Origin: Streptomyces sp. CBMA29
GTDB lineage: Bacteria > Actinomycetota > Actinomycetes > Streptomycetales > Streptomycetaceae
DNA length: 35,322 bases
Reading direction: 5' to 3'
NCBI RefSeq assembly: GCF_014596445.1
Contig: NZ_MECL01000207.1
Coordinates: 1 to 35,322, forward strand
The notes beneath the pieces are model-generated. The model was given only the letters and a program-made list of their open reading frames with translations. It was not told the DNA's origin and searched no databases. Positions 31,115 through 35,322 of this stretch are shown here, one piece after another (within the stretch, counting starts at the first letter, position 1; each line of letters opens with the position of its first letter). The position numbers and the translations under genes are program-made.

Positions 31115-32644
31115 ATGTCCGAAGGTCCCCTCGTCCTGCCGCCCGTACGGCTGCTCCCCGCGGACGACCTCGCGCGGCTGGCACTGGCCGTGCCGCTGCT
31201 GGACCGAGCGCTGCGGCTGACCCGGTGGGCGACGCCGGAACGGCCGGTCGACGCGATGGGCGAGCTGCTGGACGACGACCTGGTGGCCGCCGCCGCGGAA
31301 CTCGGCCTCCCGGTGGACGAGGACGAGGAAGGGCTCGCCGAGACCGCCCAGGCATGGGGCGTCGCCGTCGACACCGGCCTGCTGGTCCTGGAGATCGACG
31401 AGGAGGCCGAGGAGTCCACGCCGGTCGGCGAGGTCGCCGGTCGCGCGCTGCCCGGCGAGGCGTACGAGCGGATCACCGCGGGCCTGCCGCGGGACGTGCT
31501 CGACATCTGGCTGGCCGCCGCCGAGTCGGCCCTCGCCGACGCCGCCGCACCGGACTTCGAGAGCCTGCGCGAGGTGATGGACGACGGCGACCAGGTGCTC
31601 CTGGACGAGCTGGACTGGGACCCGGAGAAGGAGGCCGAATTCCTCGACAGCGCGCTGGTCAACCTCTACGCGCTGATGGCCGTGGAGGACTCGGCGGTCG
31701 CCGAGGACGGTCCCGACGCCGTACCGCTGCCGGTGCTCGCCGCGTCCCTCGTCGTACCCGACGAGATGGAGCAGCCAAGCGACGCCGTCCTCGAAGAGGT
31801 CACCGAGGTGATGATGCGTCTCGACGATCACTTCCGGCTGCTCGCCACCACCGGACTGCTGGACTACCAGCCCGTCGACGAGGCGCTGATCGAGGAGGCG
31901 GAGGGCGACGCGGAGACCGGCTCCTTCCCCGAGTTCCCTGAGGGTGCTGTCGGGGACGACCTCGACCCCGAGGAGGTCTCCCGCTACGGCATGGTCCTGC
32001 TCACCCCGCTCGGCGTGCACGGCATGCGCGAACGGCTCGTGGACGCGGGCGCGCAGGCCCCCGCCATCGGCGACCTCGCGGGCGGGTCGGGCGTCGACCT
32101 CCTCGAAGCGCTGACCGGCTACCCCGACCAGGCGGCGCGCGTCGAGGCCGAGTTGTGGCTGGAGGACCGCAAGCCGGCCGACGCCGCCCGCGAACTACTC
32201 GCCGCCGCGCGCGGCGACGACGCCGGGGCGCCGGGCCGTCGTCTCATCTGCCAGCAGACGCTCACCCTGCTCGGCGCCGAGGCCGAGCCCGCGCTGCGCG
32301 AAGTCCTCGAAGACCGCGCGCTCGGCGGCCTCGCCCGCGTCTGGCTCACCGAGAGCGGCGCCGCCGACATCCCCGCGCCCGACGCCGACATGGTCTTCTG
32401 GCTCACCATCGACACCCTCGCCGCGCAGCTCGCCGCCGACGACGCCCCCGAGATCCTGGCCGACCTCGTCCGTGACCTCGTCGCCCGGCACGACGGCTTC
32501 TTCGACGCCGCCTGGCGCGTCGACCACCCCGCCACCGCCGACGTCCTCGAAGCCATGGGGCGTCTGCACCCGGACCGCAAAGCCGCCAAGGACGCCCGTA
32601 AGGCGGCCTTCAAGGCCCGCTCCCGCCAGGGCCTCCCGGGCTGA
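31115..32644 (+). CDS. Acidic helical protein of unknown function
   Basis: A 509-residue soluble protein very rich in Asp, Glu, Ala and Leu, with no signal peptide. The N-terminal LPPVRLLPADDLARLALAVPLLDRALRLTRW looks like an amphipathic helix pair. Further helical stretches follow, among them LDDHFRLLATTGLLDYQP and LLTPLGVHGMRERLVDAG. The last 150 residues read like HEAT-type repeats (PDQAARVEAELWLED, ALREVLEDRALGGLARVWLTE). The final 25 residues are basic (KAAKDARKAAFKARSRQG). I do not recognise a family; a scaffold or protein-binding role is only a guess. AGGAG (31103-31107) supports the ATG at 31115. Confidence 0.82.
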   Translation: MSEGPLVLPPVRLLPADDLARLALAVPLLDRALRLTRWATPERPVDAMGELLDDDLVAAAAELGLPVDEDEEGLAETAQAWGVAVDTGLLVLEIDEEAEESTPVGEVAGRALPGEAYERITAGLPRDVLDIWLAAAESALADAAAPDFESLREVMDDGDQVLLDELDWDPEKEAEFLDSALVNLYALMAVEDSAVAEDGPDAVPLPVLAASLVVPDEMEQPSDAVLEEVTEVMMRLDDHFRLLATTGLLDYQPVDEALIEEAEGDAETGSFPEFPEGAVGDDLDPEEVSRYGMVLLTPLGVHGMRERLVDAGAQAPAIGDLAGGSGVDLLEALTGYPDQAARVEAELWLEDRKPADAARELLAAARGDDAGAPGRRLICQQTLTLLGAEAEPALREVLEDRALGGLARVWLTESGAADIPAPDADMVFWLTIDTLAAQLAADDAPEILADLVRDLVARHDGFFDAAWRVDHPATADVLEAMGRLHPDRKAAKDARKAAFKARSRQGLPG

Positions 32645-32780
32645 CGCCCAGCGGGCCACTGCTCGGAGCGCACCCCTGTGCCGGGGGCAACCGGGTGGCC
32701 GCCTCGCGGAAGGACGCCGTTCATCCGGGGTTGGCCGGGGGGCGGCACCGTGGGTGGTCAGCGCGACGTGAGGAGCCCCG

Positions 32781-33152
32781 GTGCCGCTCAGCCGTACGCG
32801 GGAGCCCGTGGTGGTCGACCCGAAGCGCGGTCACGCGTATCTGACCGCCGGAACGTCGTTGTGCCGGCGGACGCCGCCGTCGGCGGAGAACGGCGGTGCG
32901 CTCCAGGCGCTCCGGTGCATCGACTCCGGGGGCCGCTACGTGGACGACCTGTCACGGGCGATCAGGCCCGGCACCGTATACGGCGTGGACTGGGTGGAAA
33001 GGCCGTTCGCGGCGGGCGAGGTCACGCGGGCGTACGGGCTGACGGGCCTGGGGTGGGCGGACGACGGGGTGTACGTCGTACGCGAAGGGGCGGTCTGGTT
33101 CTACGCGCCCGGCCGCCGCACGCTGACGCTGAAGACGCTGGGCGAGGACTGA
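32781..33152 (+). CDS. Small protein of unknown function
   Basis: A 123-residue protein. It contains several short beta-like strands (REPVVVDPKRGHAYLTAG, GVYVVREGAVWFYAPG) and two Cys (28 and 46). No signal peptide, membrane segment or named domain is evident. The GTG at 32781 is supported by GAGGAG 6-11 nt upstream. It follows the acidic-protein gene by 136 nt. The codon pattern (G/C at third positions) fits a real gene, but family support is absent. The stop is the first unit of an octamer tandem repeat. Confidence 0.55.
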   Translation: MPLSRTREPVVVDPKRGHAYLTAGTSLCRRTPPSAENGGALQALRCIDSGGRYVDDLSRAIRPGTVYGVDWVERPFAAGEVTRAYGLTGLGWADDGVYVVREGAVWFYAPGRRTLTLKTLGED

Positions 33153-33196
33153 GGGGCTGAGGGGCTGAGGGCCTGAGGGCTGAGGGGCTGAGGGGC
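33150..33196 (+). repeat. Octamer tandem repeat TGAGGGGC at a stop codon
   Basis: Six units in a row: TGAGGGGC at 33150, 33158, 33181 and 33189, a TGAGGGCC at 33166 and a 7-nt TGAGGGC at 33174. The first TGA is the stop of the upstream gene. Two GGGCAAGTGGG copies follow. Such runs change length readily by slippage. Confidence 0.8.
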
Positions 33197-33264
33197 AAGT
33201 GGGCCTGACGGGCAAGTGGGGCCGACCGCCGCCCGGCCGCGCGGGTCACCGCCGTGACGCGCGA

Positions 33265-33290
33265 GGCCGGGTGCGGCCGGGTGCGGCCGG
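33265..33290 (-). repeat. 10-nt tandem repeat at the 3' side of the HNH nuclease gene
   Basis: GGCCGGGTGC at 33265-33274 and 33275-33284 plus a partial GGCCGG. A small stem, GTCAC-CGCC-GTGAC (33245-33258), lies beyond and may help end the minus-strand message; the stem is only 5 bp. Confidence 0.5.
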
Positions 33291-33296
33291 AACGTT

Positions 33297-33941
33297 TCAG
33301 CAGCCGCTGAGGACCGACGTGAGCTTCGACTTCTCCGCACTGTCCACGGTCAGACCGTAGTAGTGCTTCACCTGCACCCACGCGCGGGCGTACGTGCACT
33401 GGTACGACGCCTGCGGCAGCCACTCGGCCGGGTCGCGGTCGCCCTTGGAGCGGTTGGAGTGCGCGGAGACGGCCACGAGCTGCGGGCGGGTCACGTCGTT
33501 GGCCAGTGCCTGGCGCTGCGCGGTGGTCCAGGCCCAGGCGCCCGAGGCCCACGCCTCGGAGAGCGGCACCAGGTGGTCGATGTCGAAGGTGGAGGGGTCG
33601 GTGGTGGTCACACCGTCGTACGGGCTGGTCCAGTTCCCCGAGGTCGCCTTGCACGAGCTGTCGGTCACCACGCTCGTGCCGTCGCGCTTGATCACGTACT
33701 CGCGGGTGTCGCAGGTGCCCGAGATGGTGATCCAGGTCGGGAACAGATTCCGGTCGTACGTCGAGGCGTGCGTCTCCGCGGTGGCCGTCATCCCGGAGAG
33801 GTAACTGCGGGCGGTGGACGCGGCGATGGGGGTCGGCAGGGCGGCCTGTGCGGGGCCGCCGCTGACGAACAGGACGGTCAGCGCGAGCAGTGCTGCGCTG
33901 ACGGCGGCACAGATTCCGTGCACGAGACGGTTTTTGGGCAT
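33297..33941 (-). CDS. Secreted HNH-type nuclease, DUF1524/GmrSD C-terminal class
   Basis: A 214-residue protein. A Sec signal peptide is seen: basic start MPKNR, hydrophobic run to about 28, and AQA at 31-33 before the likely cleavage. The catalytic region is STFDIDHLVPLSEAWASGAWAW, where DIDHLVPL is the beta-beta-alpha metal motif with the general-base His. It is followed by NRSKGDRDPAEWLP (the Asn/Lys region) and YARAWVQVKHYYGL. Four or more Cys (CDTREY, SSCKA, YQCTY, SGC) suggest disulfides outside the cell. It probably degrades DNA, for nutrient use or defence of the colony. The ATG at 33941 has GGGAG upstream. Confidence 0.9.
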   Translation of the reverse strand: MPKNRLVHGICAAVSAALLALTVLFVSGGPAQAALPTPIAASTARSYLSGMTATAETHASTYDRNLFPTWITISGTCDTREYVIKRDGTSVVTDSSCKATSGNWTSPYDGVTTTDPSTFDIDHLVPLSEAWASGAWAWTTAQRQALANDVTRPQLVAVSAHSNRSKGDRDPAEWLPQASYQCTYARAWVQVKHYYGLTVDSAEKSKLTSVLSGC

Positions 33942-34008
33942 GGCGGAGCGCTCCCGTGGCTAGGGGGTCGAGCGGTACGGGTGGTGCCCGACCAGGGTCC
34001 CGGCCACG

Positions 34009-34043
34009 GGTCTATGCGGGTAGACCGTCAGCGGTAAATTTTA
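34009..34043 (-). promoter_or_regulatory. Candidate promoter and leader hairpin of the HNH nuclease gene
   Basis: On the minus strand TAAAAT (34043-34038) matches a -10 box at five of six bases. Downstream in the presumed leader is GGTCTA (34009-34014), TGCGGG, TAGACC (34021-34026), a 6-bp inverted repeat. The AT-rich stretch 34035-34060 stands out. No good -35 is present. Confidence 0.4.
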
Positions 34044-34129
34044 TGTGACCATGACATGTTGATGTGCGAACGTCCGGTGGCGGTCCCGGCCCCGGCTCCC
34101 GCCGCCGTGCGGGGCGGCGCGCGGGACTC

Positions 34130-34135
34130 TATGGT
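34130..34135 (+). promoter_or_regulatory. Candidate -10 box of the CBS gene
   Basis: TATGGT, TAnnnT form, 32 nt before the GTG at 34168. No clear -35. Confidence 0.35.
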
Positions 34136-34167
34136 CGGCGCGGGGGCCCGGGACGAATGGAGCTGCT

Positions 34168-34584
34168 GTGACCACTGCGCGCGACATCATGCATCAGGGC
34201 GTCGAGACGATCTCCGCCCACGAGACGCTGGACGTGGCCGCCAAGCGAATGCGTGACGCGGACATCGGGGCCCTGGCGGTCACCGGTGACGACGGCGGGC
34301 TCCAAGGGGTGCTCACCGACCGGGACATCGTGCTGCGCTGTGTGGCGACCGGCCACGACCCGGGCGCGGTCCGGGCCGCCGAGCTGATGGACGGCAGCCC
34401 GGTGACGGCCGCGGCCGACGACGACGCGGGCAGCGTCGTCGCGACCATGTCCTCCCGGCGGATCCGCCGGGTGCCGGTGGTCGAGGGCAGCCGGCTGGTC
34501 GGCATCATCAGCGAGGCCGACATCGCCCGGCACCTCGGCCCGGCCGAGGCGGGCGCCCTGGCGACGGCGATCCGCGCGGTCTGA
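34168..34584 (+). CDS. Two-CBS-domain protein
   Basis: A 138-residue cytoplasmic protein made of two CBS motifs. The first runs from TTARDIMHQGVETISAHETLDVAAKRM to LTDRDIVLRCV (about 2-59). The second runs from AAELMDGSPVTAAADDDAGSVVATM to VGIISEADIARHL (about 70-125). Such pairs bind adenine nucleotides such as AMP, ATP or SAM and act as energy or stress sensors; stand-alone forms are common in Streptomyces. GTG at 34168 has GGAG 7-10 nt upstream. The convergent neighbour is a TerD-type stress gene, but no direct tie is shown. Confidence 0.9.
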   Translation: MTTARDIMHQGVETISAHETLDVAAKRMRDADIGALAVTGDDGGLQGVLTDRDIVLRCVATGHDPGAVRAAELMDGSPVTAAADDDAGSVVATMSSRRIRRVPVVEGSRLVGIISEADIARHLGPAEAGALATAIRAV

Positions 34585-34619
34585 GACCGATCCGCGCGGA
34601 CTCATCCCGGTCCGCGCGG
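34571..34619 (+). repeat. TCCGCGCGG repeated at exact 20-nt steps
   Basis: TCCGCGCGG begins at 34571, 34591 and 34611. The first copy lies in the last codons of the CBS gene and the other two follow its stop. The core CCGCGCGG is itself a palindrome. It may be a duplicated 3' end or act in stopping transcription between the two convergent genes. Confidence 0.6.
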
Positions 34620-34684
34620 TCCGGCGGCCGACCGGCATCGGACCAGCGGCAGCCCGCGGGGCACACGTCCGGTCGGGCGGTGCC

Positions 34685-35322
34685 TCAGAGCGCCGCGGAG
34701 GCGGGCCGCACCATCCCCTTGGCGGTACGGGAGTCGATGAAGTCGCCCATGGCGGTCATCTCCCACTCGCCGGAGAACTGCTTGATCAGCTTCGCCATCA
34801 GCACACCCGTGCGGGCCTCGCTGCCGGTCAGGTCGAAGCGGACCAACTCCTCGCCGGTGCCCGCGTCGAGCAGCCGGCAGTACGCCTTGGCGACCTTGTT
34901 GAACTTCTGCCCCGAGTACGAGTTCACCGTGAAGACCAGACCGGTGACCTCCGGCGGCAGCCCGCCCAGGTGCACGGTGATCGTCTCGTCGTCGCCCGAG
35001 CCCGCGCCGGTCAGATTGTCACCGGAGTGCTGGACCGCGCCGTCGAGGATGGACAGCTTGCCGAAGTAGCAGGTCGCGATGTGGTTGCGCTGCGGACCGT
35101 AGGCGATCACCGACGCGTCCAGGTCGATGTCCCGGCCGCCGAAGGCGGGCTCCCAGCCCAGGCCCATCCGCACCGAGGACAGGAACGGCTTGCCCGCCTT
35201 GACCAGGGACACCGTCTCGTTCTTGCGGAGGTTGACCCGGCCCTTGTCCAGGTTGACCTTGCCCGCGCCCGGCGCGGGAGCGGGCGGCGCGGCCGGCGGA
35301 GCGGAGGGCGGCGGCGGCAGAT
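34685..35322 (-). CDS. TerD-family stress protein, 5' end outside the window
   Basis: The frame is open to the right edge; 211 codons plus a partial one are present. The N-terminal part in view is a Pro/Ala-rich linker of 20 residues (35261-35320). The TerD domain then begins with KVNLDKGRVNLRKNETVSLVK. GLGWEPAFGGRDIDLDASVIAYG and HSGDNLTGAGSGDDETITVHL carry the conserved acidic Ca-binding residues. VFTVNSYSGQKFNKVAKAYCRLLD and MTAMGDFIDSRTAKGM follow. TerD proteins bind calcium and act in tellurite and general stress response. A GTG at 35212 would cut off the first domain strand, so I reject it as the start. The linker implies another domain upstream. Confidence 0.88.
   Translation of the reverse strand, partial: LPPPPSAPPAAPPAPAPGAGKVNLDKGRVNLRKNETVSLVKAGKPFLSSVRMGLGWEPAFGGRDIDLDASVIAYGPQRNHIATCYFGKLSILDGAVQHSGDNLTGAGSGDDETITVHLGGLPPEVTGLVFTVNSYSGQKFNKVAKAYCRLLDAGTGEELVRFDLTGSEARTGVLMAKLIKQFSGEWEMTAMGDFIDSRTAKGMVRPASAAL

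Noticed and set aside
1..35322. CRISPR arrays, tRNA or rRNA genes, integrases, insertion sequences, restriction or toxin-antitoxin genes
   Set aside because: I looked for regular spacer-repeat arrays, cloverleaf-like ends and recognisable proteins and found none. The repeats present are short and tandem.

Overview
The window looks like a piece of a Streptomyces (or close actinomycete) chromosome core. GC is very high, third codon positions are almost all G or C, GTG and TTG starts are common, and several genes appear to be leaderless. The gene order (pentose-phosphate cluster, ctaB/ctaA, suf operon, dapD) is one I associate with Streptomyces. I see no rRNA, tRNA, CRISPR array, transposase, integrase or phage gene.

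Layout. 1-1335: the end of a BadF/NAGK-type sugar kinase and a UPF0309 SIS-domain protein, probably amino-sugar metabolism. 1422-9761: central carbon metabolism. pgi on the plus strand faces a minus-strand operon read tkt-tal-zwf-opcA-pgl, with a strong two-way hairpin between them. The last four genes of the operon are joined by 1-nt gaps or 4-nt overlaps. 10074-13594: haem A formation for cytochrome oxidase (ctaB and ctaA), enclosing a small conserved protein and a degenerate-looking amidohydrolase-fold protein. 13740-16759: a Tat-exported beta-helix protein and a two-gene ABC-2 exporter. 16939-23632: a complete suf operon, sufR-sufB-sufD-Rieske ferredoxin-sufC-sufS-sufU-sufT-like, ended by a 21-bp hairpin. 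23773-35322: a DUF2264 protein, dapD, an epimerase-like protein, a PPOX flavoprotein divergent from DoxX, a type-B carboxylesterase, two unrecognised proteins, a secreted HNH nuclease, a two-CBS protein and the edge of a TerD-family gene.

How they work together. Pgi and Zwf divide glucose-6-phosphate between glycolysis and NADPH production. OpcA assists Zwf, Pgl opens the lactone, and Tal and Tkt return pentoses to glycolysis. CtaB and CtaA turn haem B into haem A. SufS and SufU supply sulfur to the SufBCD scaffold, with SufR as a probable Fe-S-sensing repressor.

I did not find a convincing undescribed multi-gene system. The best leads are regulatory: a CAAC-N6-GTTG site over the leaderless sufR promoter, an iron-box-like palindrome upstream of it, a near-perfect 20-bp palindrome over the DUF2264 promoter, a PHO-box-like pair of 11-nt repeats between tkt and ctaB, and a palindrome between the PPOX and DoxX genes. 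Promoter and operator calls are by eye and are less certain than the gene calls.
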